A program made the translations under genes and the position numbers. This document shows positions 42,326 to 54,977 of a DNA stretch of 64,000 nucleotides, piece after piece. The DNA is taken from the NCBI RefSeq assembly GCF_000826145.2, contig NZ_LN651337.1, positions 1,243,774 to 1,307,773 on the forward strand. Direction: 5' to 3'. Each line of letters starts with the position of its first letter. Within the stretch, counting starts at the first letter, position 1. The notes under the pieces were generated by a model that was given only the letters and a program-made list of their open reading frames with translations, made no database searches and was not told the origin of the DNA. The stretch is from Sporosarcina koreensis (GTDB taxonomy: Bacteria > Bacillota > Bacilli > Bacillales_A > Planococcaceae).

Positions 42326-43225
42326 ATGAAACTGAAACGTCTTGTGGCATTAGGAATCGCCAGTTTACTAATTTCAACGTCCGTACCGTCAATGGCCTCT
42401 GCAAGCTCTACATCCAGTCTCGTCTCAACTGCTAAAAATTATATTGGAACTCCTTACCGTTATGGTGGGACAACCACTTCCGGCATTGATTGCTCAGCAT
42501 ACACACAGCTTGTCTATAAAAAGAACGGAAAGTCACTTCCTCGTACAACAGGTCAGCAGTTCAAACAAGGGAAATCCGTTTCGAAAAGCAACCTGCAAAC
42601 AGGCGACCTCGTATTCTTCAATACGAGCGGCCGCGGCATCTCGCATGTCGGAATCTATATCGGTTCCAGCAAATTCATCCACGCGTCAACAAGCAAGGGC
42701 GTCACTGTATCATCTCTGAATGACCCGTACTACTGGAAGAGCCGTTATGTCGGCGCGAAGCGCGCAGCGACATTCGGCGATACAGTTGTGGCTTCGAAGC
42801 CGGCTGCACCGAAAGTACACTACGCAACACGCGGGGAAATTGCGAATGCTGTCGTGAAATCTCTCGGTCTGCACCGCACTTATGAAAGCAAGGACTTCCC
42901 GGATGTAAATCCCAAGACTTCTTATTACAATGAAATCATGGCTGCTGCCGAAAACGGCATTTTCAGCGGAAACAGCGACGGCAGCTTCAATCCGAGCAGC
43001 TCTCTGACCCGCTCCCAGATGGCGATCGTCCTGACAAGGGCGTTCGACCTGCCGACTTCTACGGACGTGCCATTCAAAGATGTGCCGGCTGACTACTATG
43101 CAGCGGCACAAATCGGCGCCCTCTATGTAAATGATGTTACAAAGGGCTACACTGATGGCAACTTCGGTGTCGACGACAAGGTGAAGATCCAGGACATGCA
43201 GCGCTTCATGGACAACCTTAAATAA
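42326..43225 (+). CDS. NlpC/P60 endopeptidase with C-terminal SLH region
   Basis: A 299-residue secreted wall hydrolase. The signal peptide MKLKRLVALGIASLLISTSV ends at about ASA. The NlpC/P60 domain (residues about 33-150) has the catalytic cysteine in GIDCSAYTQLVY, the first histidine in GISHVGIYIG and the second in FIHASTS. The rest (165-299) has SLH-like repeats: DFPDVNPKTSYYNEIMAAAE, GSFNPSSSLTRSQMAIVLTR and FKDVPADYYAAAQIGALY. It would cut wall peptides while bound to a pyruvylated wall polymer. WalR boxes upstream suit such an enzyme. It may be a SecA2 client. Confidence 0.9.
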   Translation: MKLKRLVALGIASLLISTSVPSMASASSTSSLVSTAKNYIGTPYRYGGTTTSGIDCSAYTQLVYKKNGKSLPRTTGQQFKQGKSVSKSNLQTGDLVFFNTSGRGISHVGIYIGSSKFIHASTSKGVTVSSLNDPYYWKSRYVGAKRAATFGDTVVASKPAAPKVHYATRGEIANAVVKSLGLHRTYESKDFPDVNPKTSYYNEIMAAAENGIFSGNSDGSFNPSSSLTRSQMAIVLTRAFDLPTSTDVPFKDVPADYYAAAQIGALYVNDVTKGYTDGNFGVDDKVKIQDMQRFMDNLK

Positions 43226-43233
43226 ACCTGTTC

Positions 43234-43271
43234 ACGTGGAAATCTCTTATATAGAGGTTTCCACGTTTTTG
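43234..43271 (+). terminator. Terminator of the NlpC/P60-SLH gene
   Basis: CGTGGAAAtCTC and GAGgTTTCCACG form a near-perfect stem, followed by TTTTTG. Confidence 0.87.
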
Positions 43272-43307
43272 TATAGTTCAAACCTGTTTCCTCAATAAAT
43301 CTTAATG

Positions 43308-43344
43308 AAAAAGCACATCGCACGCATATGGCGATGTGCTTTCA
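43308..43344 (-). terminator. Terminator of the chemoreceptor gene
   Basis: AAAGCACATCG and CGATGTGCTTT, with TTTTT on the minus strand. Confidence 0.86.
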
Positions 43345-43345
43345 C

Positions 43346-45043
43346 TTATACTTTGAATCTGCTCACTTCCTGCTGCAGTTCGTCCGCCAGCCGTGTGAGG
43401 CTCTGTGCGCTTGCACTGATCTCTTCGCTTACCGCGAGCTGTTCCTCGGTCGCTGTGCTCGTCTCCGCTGCTGCGGCGGATGCCTGGACGCTGAGCCGCT
43501 GAACTTCTTTGCCGCCTTCCGTCACTTCCTCGGCCATCGCCTGGATCTCCTCGATGGCTGCAGAGACAGTTTCCACTTTTGCTGCGACATCGCTGACGGC
43601 ATGCTGGATGTCCCTGAAGAGTGCACCTGACGTCTCGGTCGCCGTCATGCCGCTCTCGATCTTCTCCACGCCTGCGGCAATCGAGCCTGTTGCCTTTACC
43701 GCGTCATCCTGGATGACGCTGACCATGGTGCCGATTTCCGCAGCGGAGGTCTTCGATTGTTCCGCAAGCTTGCGGACTTCTTCGGCCACGACCGCAAACC
43801 CTTTTCCGGCATCCCCCGCCCGTGCCGCTTCGATTGCAGCATTCAGCGCTAGCAGGTTCGTCTGTTCAGCGATACCTGTGATCAGTGCAGTCACCCTTCC
43901 GATCTCCGAGGAGTGTTCCGCCATCTCATCCATGACGGCGCTCGTCTCCTGGATAGTCGTCCGGATGGTTTCCATTTCCCCGGCGACAATCTCCATGGAC
44001 GCCGATCCCTTTCCGACAAGGGCAGAGACGGCTTCGGCAGCGCGCAGCATATCCTCGTTACTGCTGGAAATCTCGCCGACTCCTGCTGACAATTCAGCCA
44101 TCGACTCTGTCGACTGCCCGGTGATCCGCTGCTGCTGCTCGCTGCCCGACCGCTGATTCTCAGCAGTCGCAGCGATGAGTTCGGAGGAGGCAAGACTTTC
44201 TTCTGAACTTGCAGACAGCTCTTCGGACTGCATGGCGAGCTGCTCGGCGGAGGTATTGATCTTCCGGATCATGCTGGCAACGTCCCCGCCCATCTTATTG
44301 AAGGCCGCTGCCATCTCCGCAATTTCATCCTTACTCTTGACTGCCAGCGGATCGATCGAGAAATCGCCGTCCGCAATTTTGTGCAGGCCGTCTGTCACGA
44401 CGGCGACCGGCCGTGAGATCGAGAGGCTGATCTTGCGGGAGATCAAAGCACCGGCAATGACAGCAGCTGCCATGACGGCGATGATAATGATCATAAGCTG
44501 TGTGAGCAGCTGGTCCACTTCCTGCCGTTTCTTTCCAAGTGCTTTATACTGGCTGTCTTTGATGTCTTCGGCACGGATCATGACAACATTGCCGACATCC
44601 TTCGAAGCTTCCGACATCCACTTTGCAATATCATCTTTGCCGGCTTCCAGATTATCGACGACATTGTTCTGCAGCTTCATCGACTTTTCATTCGCATCGA
44701 CGAGCGCCTCATACATCTTCTTTTTCCCGGCCGTGTCCGCCATCTTGCCCAGTTCTGCAATCAGTTCCTCGGACCGTTCGTAGTTCGCCTGCCGGCTGTC
44801 CAGCATCGACTGGTCCTGATACAGCATGTATCCTCTGATTTCACTCTGCATTTCGTGCTGTTTCGAAACGAATTCGTCCACCAGATCCACTTTGCGGACT
44901 TCATCATCGAGCATGTCCTTATAATCCCCGTTCAGTTTAACCAGCAGCAGGATGCTCGCCGCACCGATCAGTACAAGCATCAGCAGCAGAAAGCCGAACC
45001 CCTTCGTCAATTTCCCCGCGATTGTCCGTTTCACCCATTCCAC
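43346..45043 (-). CDS. Methyl-accepting chemotaxis protein
   Basis: A 565-residue receptor: membrane span 1 (about 16-36), an outer helical sensor of about 145 residues, membrane span 2 ([18 protein letters not shown]), a HAMP domain, and a long cytoplasmic coiled coil with the CheA/CheW-binding hairpin [18 protein letters not shown] and [16 protein letters not shown]. The ligand is unknown; the sensor looks like a four-helix bundle. The presence of a flagellin gene in the window supports a motile organism. ATG start at 45043, behind GG-rich sequence. Confidence 0.92.
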   Translation of the reverse strand: MEWVKRTIAGKLTKGFGFLLLMLVLIGAASILLLVKLNGDYKDMLDDEVRKVDLVDEFVSKQHEMQSEIRGYMLYQDQSMLDSRQANYERSEELIAELGKMADTAGKKKMYEALVDANEKSMKLQNNVVDNLEAGKDDIAKWMSEASKDVGNVVMIRAEDIKDSQYKALGKKRQEVDQLLTQLMIIIIAVMAAAVIAGALISRKISLSISRPVAVVTDGLHKIADGDFSIDPLAVKSKDEIAEMAAAFNKMGGDVASMIRKINTSAEQLAMQSEELSASSEESLASSELIAATAENQRSGSEQQQRITGQSTESMAELSAGVGEISSSNEDMLRAAEAVSALVGKGSASMEIVAGEMETIRTTIQETSAVMDEMAEHSSEIGRVTALITGIAEQTNLLALNAAIEAARAGDAGKGFAVVAEEVRKLAEQSKTSAAEIGTMVSVIQDDAVKATGSIAAGVEKIESGMTATETSGALFRDIQHAVSDVAAKVETVSAAIEEIQAMAEEVTEGGKEVQRLSVQASAAAAETSTATEEQLAVSEEISASAQSLTRLADELQQEVSRFKV

Positions 45044-45208
45044 CCCAGCCTTTTCTCGATTTTCAGCAACTTCGGTAAACTCGAATCGTCTGAATAGTTA
45101 TGACTAGTTCGATTATAACTGTATCAAGCGCAAAAACCAATACTTTTTTACCACTATTGTCAGACTGAAGGCTGCTTGTCCAGACAGCCAGCTAAAAAAT
45201 CGCATTAG

Positions 45209-45239
45209 AAAAGGCTTCGGCATTGTACCGGAGCCTTCA
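45209..45239 (-). terminator. Terminator of the aminotransferase gene
   Basis: GAAGGCTCCGG and CCGAAGCCTTTTC on the minus strand. Confidence 0.82.
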
Positions 45240-45244
45240 TGTAT

Positions 45245-46417
45245 TTACTTTGTCTGCAGTGCGCCGACTTCTTCCCGGAAGGCTTCGGCTGCCTTTTCGA
45301 CGTCCGCCTCCGTCCCCTGCTCCTGCAGGGTCTCCCCGATTTTCCGTATGGCCGATTCCAGTATTTCCGGTGTCGTGTTGCCCATATGGCCGATCCGGAA
45401 CGCTTTGCCGGCCAGGTGGGCCAGGGCGCCTGCCAGGATGATGCCCTTCTCCGCAAGTGCCGCGCGGAATGACGCATCGTCCGTCCCTTCCGGATAGCGG
45501 ATGCAGCTGAGCGTCGGTGCGGCGTCCCCCTCGTCGGCCAGCGGCTCCATGCCGTAGACACGGAGTGCTGCGCGGACAGCTTTGCCATAGGCCTCATGTC
45601 GGATGTAGCGCTGCTCAAGCCCTTCATCCTCCACAATCTTAAGTCCCTCTTCCACCGCATAGATCATGTTGACCGGCGGCGTTGCAAAGTATTTGGACGG
45701 GTCCTCCATGATCGGAATCCAGTTTTCGATATCCGCATAGTAGGCAGGCACCCGTTCCATCGCACGCCGGGCCGCCACTGCCTTCTTGCTGAAGGCGATG
45801 ATGCCGACTCCGGGAGGCGCACCTATCGCTTTCTGAGACCCGGTAAGTACGATATCGATGGACGTCCCCTCTCCTGCGTAGTCGTACTGCATATCTTCCG
45901 GCAGGGCGGTCGTCGCACAGACACCGTCCACGATGGCAAGTGCTCCGTGCTGTTTGATGAGCGGGATGAAGTCATCCAGATCGGCTTTGACCCCTGTCGA
46001 TGTGTCGACATGTGTGACGGTGACGGCTTTGTACGTATGCTTTTTCAACTGCTGTGCCAGGTCATCGCGGGAAACCTGCCGCCCCCATTCCGACTGGAGG
46101 ACATCGAACTCGAAACCGAAGGCCTGTGCAAGTTTTGTGAACCGGTCACCGAAGTGGCCATGACTGATGACCAAGACGCGCTCTCCCGGAGCCACTGCGT
46201 TGACGAGTGCCATTTCCATGACGAGCGTGCCGGAGCCCGCAACAAGGATTACTTCCCCGTCCGTATTCAGGATCCGTTTCGTGCGCTCGATCGTCTTCTT
46301 GAAACGGCTGACGAAACGGGGGTCGGTGTGCGCCCGTGTCTCTTCCGCAAGAGCGTCGTAGATGGAGTCGACAACAGGGGTCGGACCCGGGATCAGCAGG
46401 TACTCTTCATTTCTCAT
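45245..46417 (-). CDS. Class V aminotransferase (alanine-glyoxylate/serine-pyruvate type)
   Basis: A 390-residue PLP enzyme. It begins LLIPGPTPVVDSIYDALAEE, has the cofactor aspartate region AIVDGVCATTALPED and the Schiff-base lysine in TGSQKAIGAPPGVG; GHMGNTTPEILE is near the end. Close relatives are PucG ((S)-ureidoglycine-glyoxylate aminotransferase) and alanine-glyoxylate aminotransferases, between which I cannot choose. GGAGG stands 7 bases before the ATG at 46417; upstream residues in the same frame lack a start signal. It follows the leu genes but has its own terminator. Confidence 0.87.
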   Translation of the reverse strand: MRNEEYLLIPGPTPVVDSIYDALAEETRAHTDPRFVSRFKKTIERTKRILNTDGEVILVAGSGTLVMEMALVNAVAPGERVLVISHGHFGDRFTKLAQAFGFEFDVLQSEWGRQVSRDDLAQQLKKHTYKAVTVTHVDTSTGVKADLDDFIPLIKQHGALAIVDGVCATTALPEDMQYDYAGEGTSIDIVLTGSQKAIGAPPGVGIIAFSKKAVAARRAMERVPAYYADIENWIPIMEDPSKYFATPPVNMIYAVEEGLKIVEDEGLEQRYIRHEAYGKAVRAALRVYGMEPLADEGDAAPTLSCIRYPEGTDDASFRAALAEKGIILAGALAHLAGKAFRIGHMGNTTPEILESAIRKIGETLQEQGTEADVEKAAEAFREEVGALQTK

Positions 46418-46517
46418 TTGAATTCCTCCAATAGTCAGATAGTCTTCCAGTGTATTCGACAGCGGCCTGCAAATCCCTTTAATACTGTTTCCGTCCCGCC
46501 GGCAAAACCGCAAGCAG

Positions 46518-46554
46518 AAAGCAGAGGCCGCCCTGTATGGACGGCCTCTGCTTT
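46518..46554 (-). terminator. Terminator of the ilv-leu operon
   Basis: AAAGCAGAGGCCG and CGGCCTCTGCTTT form a 13-bp stem just after leuD. Confidence 0.87.
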
Positions 46555-46566
46555 AGGAGGAATCTG

Positions 46567-47157
46567 TCAATTCGCCAGCCGGTTTTCATAGGCGGCGATC
46601 TGATCTTCATAGTGGAATGTCCGGGAGATCTCATCCCAGCCATTCAAGAGCATCTGTTTCGAGTAGGCATCGATGTCGAACGGTATGACTGCACCATTGT
46701 CCTGTCGGGTGATCGTCTGCTCTGCAAGATCGACGCTCAGCGTGAGCGGCTCAATCTGACTGTCGGCAAGCAGTTCATCGATGACCGTCTGCGGCAGCCG
46801 GATCGGAAGAATGCCGTTTTTGAAACAGTTACTATAGAAGATATCTGCAAATCCCGGTGCGAGAATGACCCGGAAGCCGTAATCGAGAATGGCCCAGGGA
46901 GCATGCTCACGGGATGATCCGCAGCCGAAGTTCTCATCTGCTGCGAGGATGCTCGAACCTTTGTATTTCGGATCGTTCAGCACAAAGTCAGGATTGGGAT
47001 TGCCCGCGGAATCGAACCGCCAATGATAGAACAAGTAACGGCCGAATCCCGTCCGTTCGATGCGCTTCAGAAATTCCTTCGAGATGATCTGGTCGGTATC
47101 GACGTTTTTGCGGTCAAGCGGTGTCAGTATACTGGTTACTGTACGGATCGGCTCCAT
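46567..47157 (-). CDS. leuD: 3-isopropylmalate dehydratase small subunit
   Basis: A 196-residue subunit with the swivel domain of aconitase-type enzymes: LDRKNVDTDQIISKEF at the N-terminus and FGCGSSREHAPWAI in the middle, which carries substrate-binding residues. With LeuC it isomerises 2-isopropylmalate to 3-isopropylmalate. It is last in the operon, 15 bp after leuC, with GGAAGGAG before its ATG. Confidence 0.96.
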   Translation of the reverse strand: MEPIRTVTSILTPLDRKNVDTDQIISKEFLKRIERTGFGRYLFYHWRFDSAGNPNPDFVLNDPKYKGSSILAADENFGCGSSREHAPWAILDYGFRVILAPGFADIFYSNCFKNGILPIRLPQTVIDELLADSQIEPLTLSVDLAEQTITRQDNGAVIPFDIDAYSKQMLLNGWDEISRTFHYEDQIAAYENRLAN

Positions 47158-47172
47158 ACACTCGTCTCCTTC

Positions 47173-48582
47173 CTATTCCTGCAGTGCAGGTACTTTCCGG
47201 CAGTCAGTGAAGCGTCCCTCGATTGCAGCTGCTGCCGCCATTTCAGGACTGACGAGGTGGGTCCTGGCCCCCGCCCCCTGCCGGCCTTCGAAATTCCGGT
47301 TCGACGTGGACGCACAGCGCTCCCCGGCCGGCACGATATCGTCATTCATGGCGAGGCACATGCTGCAGCCCGACTCGCGCCATTCGAAGCCGGCCTCCTT
47401 GAAGATCACATCAAGCCCCGCCTCCTCTGCCTGCCGTTTCACGGATTGGGACCCCGGCACGACAATTGCAGTGACGGACGGATGGACATGACGGCCGGCA
47501 ATGATACTGGCCGCAGCCCGCAGATCACCGAGCCGCGCATTGGTGCAGGAGCCGATGAACACGTGCTGGATCTCGATGTCCTGGATTGGCATCCCCTCTT
47601 CGAGACCCATGTAGGCGATCGCTTTTTTAACGGCTTCCCGGTCGGACGGTGAGGCGAAGTCATCCGCATACGGCACGCGGCCGCTGATCCCGGTCCCCAT
47701 CGCCGGGTTGGTGCCCCATGTGACATGCGGCTCGATTTCGCTTGCGTCAATCGTGCGGGCTTCATCGTATACCGCACCTTCGTCGGTGGCGAGCGCGAGC
47801 CAGCCGGCTGCTGCGCGGTCGAACGCTTCACCCTCCGGAACGTTGCGTCTGCCCCGCAAATACTCGACGGTCGTTTCATCCGGACTGATCAGCCCGGCTT
47901 TCGCTCCCGCCTCGATCGACATGTTGCAGATCGTCATGCGCTGCTCCATCGTCAAGCCGCGGATTGCATCACCGGTGAACTCGATGATGTGTCCGGTGCC
48001 GGCATCGATGCCGAACTTCGCGATGATGGCGAGGATGATATCTTTGGCGGTTACACCCGGTCCGAGTTCACCGGTGACCTGGATGTTCATCGTCTTCGGA
48101 CGGTGCTGCCACAATGTCTGTGTCGACAAGACATGCTCCACTTCACTCGTTCCGATGCCGAATGCGATGGCGCCGAATGCACCGTGTGTGGACGTATGAC
48201 TGTCGCCGCAGACGATCGTCCGGCCCGGCTGTGTCAGTCCGAGTTCCGGTCCGATGATGTGGACGATCCCCTGGTCGGGGTGCCTCATGTCTGCGAGTTC
48301 GATACCGAATTCCTCACAGTTCTTTTCGAGCGCCGACATCTGTTTGCGAGCTGTCGGATCGCTTACCGTTCCGACATTGCGGGTCGGCACGTTATGGTCC
48401 ATCGTCGCGTAGCATCGTTCAGGCCGCCTCACTTTCCGGCCGGCCAGACGGAGTCCTTCGAACGCCTGCGGGGAGGTCACTTCGTGAAGGAGATGGAGGT
48501 CGATATAGAGCAGATCCGGTTTCCCTTCTTCTTTTACGACCACGTGAGTATCCCAAATTTTTTCGATGATGGTTTTCGCCAT
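47173..48582 (-). CDS. leuC: 3-isopropylmalate dehydratase large subunit
   Basis: A 469-residue subunit carrying the [4Fe-4S] cluster: the three cysteines are in [10 protein letters not shown] and [20 protein letters not shown] and [14 protein letters not shown] are the usual aconitase-family signatures. It acts with LeuD in leucine synthesis. It begins 51 bp after leuB. Confidence 0.96.
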   Translation of the reverse strand: MAKTIIEKIWDTHVVVKEEGKPDLLYIDLHLLHEVTSPQAFEGLRLAGRKVRRPERCYATMDHNVPTRNVGTVSDPTARKQMSALEKNCEEFGIELADMRHPDQGIVHIIGPELGLTQPGRTIVCGDSHTSTHGAFGAIAFGIGTSEVEHVLSTQTLWQHRPKTMNIQVTGELGPGVTAKDIILAIIAKFGIDAGTGHIIEFTGDAIRGLTMEQRMTICNMSIEAGAKAGLISPDETTVEYLRGRRNVPEGEAFDRAAAGWLALATDEGAVYDEARTIDASEIEPHVTWGTNPAMGTGISGRVPYADDFASPSDREAVKKAIAYMGLEEGMPIQDIEIQHVFIGSCTNARLGDLRAAASIIAGRHVHPSVTAIVVPGSQSVKRQAEEAGLDVIFKEAGFEWRESGCSMCLAMNDDIVPAGERCASTSNRNFEGRQGAGARTHLVSPEMAAAAAIEGRFTDCRKVPALQE

Positions 48583-48633
48583 TTCCTCTTCCCCTTTCCG
48601 TGATATGCCCGCAGGATCCTGCGGCCCGTCTCC

Positions 48634-49734
48634 TTATACGTAGGAAAACATGATGCTGTTCGATACGGATTGGACATCGACTTCTTCTGCAACGCGGTCT
48701 GCCCATTCTGCTGTGGACAGCGGCCGGATGCCTTTTGTGGCAAGGTCCGCTGTGAAATGCCCTTCTTCGTAAACCGTCCGGACGGCAAGCTCCACTGCGG
48801 CTGCTTCCTCTTCCAAGCCGAACGACTGCCGCAGCATCATCGCTGCGGACAAGATGGCGGCTGCCGGGTTGGCGAATCCTTTCCCCGCAATGTCAGGCGC
48901 AGAACCGTGGACAGGTTCGTATAGACCGAACCCATCCGACCGGACACTTGCAGATGGCAGGAGACCGAGTGATCCCGTGATGACCGACGCTTCGTCGCTC
49001 AGGATGTCACCGAACATGTTCTCCGTGACGATCACATCGAACGACCCCGGGCTGGTGATCAGTTTCATCGCGGCGGAGTCGACGAGCTGATGCTCGGTGT
49101 GAACGTCGGGATAGTCCGCTTTCACCTCATCGACCACTTCCCGCCAGAGCCGGCTCGACTGCAGCACATTCGCTTTGTCGACAGATGTGACCTTCCTGCT
49201 GCGTGTGCGTGCCAGTTCGAACGCCGCCCGCACGATTCTCTCAATTTCAGTTCTCGTATAGACAAGCGTGTCGACAGCCGATTCCGCTGTCCTCCGGCTC
49301 GGTTCGCCGAAATACAGTCCGCCTGTCAGCTCCCGCATGATGACGAGGTCGACTTCCTTTACGCGTTCTTCTTTCAGAGGAGACTGATGGAGGAGAGCAG
49401 GCACTGCTTTCACCGGGCGGATATTGGCGAACAGGCCGAAATGTTTCCGGATGCCGAGCAGCCCTTTTTCCGGCCGTCTCTCCGCAGGCTCGCTGTCCCA
49501 CTTCGGACCGCCGACGGCACCAAGCAGGATCGCATCGCTCTGCTCACACGCCGCAATTGTCGCATCAGGCAGCGGTGCATCGAATTCGTCGACTGCCGCC
49601 CCTCCGATCGCGCCGTGGACAAACTCGAATGTGTGATGAAACCTTCTTGCGATGACTTCCAGCACCTTCACTGCACTTGACGTGACTTCCGGACCGATTC
49701 CGTCACCCGGCAATACTGCAATACGTTTTTCCAT
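48634..49734 (-). CDS. leuB: 3-isopropylmalate dehydrogenase
   Basis: A 366-residue NAD-dependent enzyme of the isocitrate/isopropylmalate dehydrogenase family. It has AVLPGDGIGPEV at the N-terminus, the substrate loop ELTGGLYFGEPSRR, and the NAD/metal signature NMFGDILSDEASVITGSLGLLPSA. It oxidises and decarboxylates 3-isopropylmalate. GGAGGAG lies before its ATG. Confidence 0.96.
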   Translation of the reverse strand: MEKRIAVLPGDGIGPEVTSSAVKVLEVIARRFHHTFEFVHGAIGGAAVDEFDAPLPDATIAACEQSDAILLGAVGGPKWDSEPAERRPEKGLLGIRKHFGLFANIRPVKAVPALLHQSPLKEERVKEVDLVIMRELTGGLYFGEPSRRTAESAVDTLVYTRTEIERIVRAAFELARTRSRKVTSVDKANVLQSSRLWREVVDEVKADYPDVHTEHQLVDSAAMKLITSPGSFDVIVTENMFGDILSDEASVITGSLGLLPSASVRSDGFGLYEPVHGSAPDIAGKGFANPAAAILSAAMMLRQSFGLEEEAAAVELAVRTVYEEGHFTADLATKGIRPLSTAEWADRVAEEVDVQSVSNSIMFSYV

Positions 49735-49756
49735 CGTCGTCTCCTCCTTCTGTTTT

Positions 49757-52343
<2,587 letters not shown>

Positions 52344-52395
52344 CTAAAGGGGTTTGGATTTTTATAGGCATTTCATTGTTCAAATGGTCTGGCTG

Positions 52396-52911
52396 TCATT
52401 TCAGGATCGACAGCAGCGGCGATGGTGCTTTCTGTACTTCCCGTACGAAAGCGGCCGTTCCTGTCCGGGTCAGTTCCTTGATGCCGTATGGTTTCAGCAG
52501 GTCGATGAACGCATCGATCTTTTCAGGATCACCTGTGACTTGGTACGTCACGATATTTTTTCCGGAGTCGACAACCGATGCCCGGAACGGTTCGACCAGA
52601 CTGTTCATCTCCCCTCGCGCGTGAGGAGGGGAACTGACTTTCACAAGTGCGAGTTCCCGGAGGACGATCGACTTGTCTGTGATGTCCGTCACTTTGATGA
52701 CGTCGATCTGTTTCTGCAGCTGTTTGACGAGCTGCTCGATCTTACGCTCATCCTCCACATGGACGATGAATGTCATCTTCGACATGCCGGGCTGTTCCGT
52801 ATGCCCGACGGTGATGCTTTCGATATTGAACTGGCGTTTCATGAGCAGGCCGGTGACACGGTTCAGCACGCCGCTCTGGTTGATGACGGTTACGGTGATG
52901 ACTCGCTTCAT
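52396..52911 (-). CDS. ilvN: Acetolactate synthase small subunit
   Basis: A 171-residue regulatory subunit with an N-terminal ACT domain ([27 protein letters not shown]) that binds valine and a C-terminal domain ([29 protein letters not shown]). It stimulates IlvB and makes it feedback-sensitive. Its ATG overlaps the stop codon of ilvB by 4 bp. Confidence 0.95.
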   Translation of the reverse strand: MKRVITVTVINQSGVLNRVTGLLMKRQFNIESITVGHTEQPGMSKMTFIVHVEDERKIEQLVKQLQKQIDVIKVTDITDKSIVLRELALVKVSSPPHARGEMNSLVEPFRASVVDSGKNIVTYQVTGDPEKIDAFIDLLKPYGIKELTRTGTAAFVREVQKAPSPLLSILK

Positions 52912-54656
52912 GGGGCGCTCACTCCTAACATCTCCTGGATTCCTCTGCCTGGTGCGACCATCGGATAGACATTCTCCAGCCGCTTCACACGGCAGTCGAT
53001 GACGGCCGGTTCGTCGGACAGCAGCGCTTCCCTGAACACCATTTCCGCTTCCTGCATGGTCCGGATGCGGTAGCCTTTCAGGTCGTACGCTTCCGCCAAT
53101 TTCACGAAGTCCGGCTGCACGGGAATGAGCGATTGGGAATAGCGCTCCTCGTAGAATGTCTCCTGCCATTGCCGCACCATGCCGAGCGCTTCGTTGTTCA
53201 GGATGACGACTTTCACCGGGATCCTGAGCTCTTGCAGCAATGAAAGCTCCTGCGCTGTCATCTGGAAACCGCCGTCCCCGACGACCGATATGACCCGGGC
53301 GTCAGGTTTCGCGAGCTGTGCACCGATCGCAGACGGGAAACCGAAGCCCATCGTCCCGAGCCCACCGGACGTCACCCATCGGTCTGCGTGGTTGAGGCTG
53401 TAATATTGAGCCGTCCACATCTGATGCTGGCCGACATCCGTCGTGACGATCGCATTGCCTTCCGTGATGGTGTGGATCAATTCCAGTGCCTGCTGGGGCA
53501 GGATATGCTCTGCGTCTTCTTCATACCAGAGCGGGCAGTCGTTCGCCAGCTGGCCGAGTTTTTCGAGCCATGCCGACGTATCGGGTTTCTCTTTCGACTG
53601 CTTCAGCAGCGCATTCAGCGCCTCTTTCGCATCGGCGACGATCGGTACATCGGTCGGCACGTTCTTGCCAATTTCCGCTGGATCGATATCGATATGGATA
53701 ACTGTTGCATTTGGCGCAAACCGGCTGAGGTTCCCCGTAAGACGGTCATCGAACCGCGCTCCGATGTTGAGCAGCACATCACATTCGCTGAGCGCCATGT
53801 TGGCGGTATAGGTGCCGTGCATGCCCGCCATGCCGAGGGCGAGCTCATGGCCGCCCGGGATGCTGCCGAGTCCGAGCAGCGTATTCACAACCGGGATCCG
53901 GGAAGCTTCCGCAAATTGACGCAATTCCTCGGTCGCCTTCGCATGAAGGACACCTGCCCCTGCCAGGATGACCGGCTGTTTCGCTTCCGCAAGCAGTGAA
54001 ACGGTTTTCTGGATCTGCAAATAATTCGGATAGAATGTCGGCTGGTAGCCCGGCAGACAGAGAACAGCCGGTGAATCGGGCACATGTTCCGCAGAGGCGG
54101 TGGCAATGTCTTTCGGGATGTCGACGACGACGGGTCCGGGACGGCCGGTCGACGCGATATGGAAGGCTTCTTTAATAATCCTCGGAAGATCTTCCACCCG
54201 GCTCACCTGGTAATTATGCTTCGTGATCGGCTGGGTGATGCCGATGATGTCCGCTTCCTGGAACGCATCGGTCCCGATCACTCCTGAGGCGACCTGGCCT
54301 GTGAAGACGACGAGCGGCAGGGAATCCATCATGGCATCCGTGATTCCTGTGACCAGGTTGGTTGCTCCGGGACCTGAAGTCGCGATGACGACACCCGGTT
54401 TTCCTGAGACACGGGCATACCCTTCCGCTGCGTGGATCGCTCCCTGCTCATGCCTTGCGAGAATGTGCCGGATCGGCTGTTTGTAGAGCGCATCGTAGAT
54501 CGGGAGCACGGCCCCGCCCGGATAGCCGAAGATGATCTCCACCTGCTGTTCTTTCAAGGAACGGATCAGGACATCGGATCCTGTTGCGGGCCGCATGGCC
54601 GGGAAATCAGCCTCCGCCCTGTCCGCCGCCGTATTCGCCTTCAATTCCGTACTCAT
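52908..54656 (-). CDS. ilvB: Acetolactate synthase large subunit
   Basis: A 582-residue thiamine-diphosphate enzyme. The catalytic glutamate is in [16 protein letters not shown], the FAD-binding middle domain spans about 195-340, and the cofactor/magnesium motif is [17 protein letters not shown] with the following NN. It makes acetolactate or acetohydroxybutyrate for valine, leucine and isoleucine. The ATG at 54656 is 8 bases after AGGAG; upstream codons in frame belong to the T-box leader and are not translated. Confidence 0.95.
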   Translation of the reverse strand: MSTELKANTAADRAEADFPAMRPATGSDVLIRSLKEQQVEIIFGYPGGAVLPIYDALYKQPIRHILARHEQGAIHAAEGYARVSGKPGVVIATSGPGATNLVTGITDAMMDSLPLVVFTGQVASGVIGTDAFQEADIIGITQPITKHNYQVSRVEDLPRIIKEAFHIASTGRPGPVVVDIPKDIATASAEHVPDSPAVLCLPGYQPTFYPNYLQIQKTVSLLAEAKQPVILAGAGVLHAKATEELRQFAEASRIPVVNTLLGLGSIPGGHELALGMAGMHGTYTANMALSECDVLLNIGARFDDRLTGNLSRFAPNATVIHIDIDPAEIGKNVPTDVPIVADAKEALNALLKQSKEKPDTSAWLEKLGQLANDCPLWYEEDAEHILPQQALELIHTITEGNAIVTTDVGQHQMWTAQYYSLNHADRWVTSGGLGTMGFGFPSAIGAQLAKPDARVISVVGDGGFQMTAQELSLLQELRIPVKVVILNNEALGMVRQWQETFYEERYSQSLIPVQPDFVKLAEAYDLKGYRIRTMQEAEMVFREALLSDEPAVIDCRVKRLENVYPMVAPGRGIQEMLGVSAP

Positions 54657-54674
54657 TTGCATCTCTCCTTTTAC

Positions 54675-54970
54675 CTGTTGTCCCTGTATCTCTTCCAAAA
54701 CAAAAAGCTTTTCCAACCCCGCGCAAAAAGCTTGCGCAAGGGATGAAAAAGCTTTCATGGTACCACCCTTGTTCACGGCAGAAGTCGCCGCCTCATGGAC
54801 GCGGAATGATTTCCGTGTCCTTTTGCCTAACGGACATTTGCTGTCCGGGACCGCCTACTTGGTTCAGCTGTCCACTCCGAGGGGATATCGCGTCGGCTGC
54901 ATTACCGGCTTCCAGCACCGCCGGCTCTCTGTAAATGCAGGATTCCAATCACTTTTGCCTCATCATCGAG
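54675..54970 (-). ncRNA. T-box leader of the ilvB-leuD operon
   Basis: On the minus strand the T-box sequence AAGGGTGGTACCATG lies at 54756-54772, stem I with its terminal region (AGAGAGCCGG, GCTGGAAGCCGG) lies near 54870-54940, and a terminator follows. Uncharged tRNA pairing with a specifier codon and the T-box would allow readthrough. Near the 3' side of stem I the sequence is GATATCCCCTCGGAGTGG: CTC (leucine) is the likely specifier by its distance to GAGTGG, with ATC (isoleucine) as the alternative. The leader lies between ilvD and ilvB. Confidence 0.88.
54697..54756 (-). terminator. T-box regulated terminator before ilvB
   Basis: A long hairpin: AAAGCTTTTTC with GGAAAAGCTTT outside, CCCTTGCGCAA with TTGCGCGGGG inside, followed by TTTTTGTTTT on the minus strand. 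Its left arm overlaps the segment that would form the antiterminator with the T-box. Confidence 0.85.
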
Positions 54971-54977
54971 TTCACTA

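Noticed and set aside
48419..48788. Short arginine-rich frames in the leuB-leuC junction
   Set aside because: They are shadows in other frames of leuB and leuC, which fully explain the coding signal.
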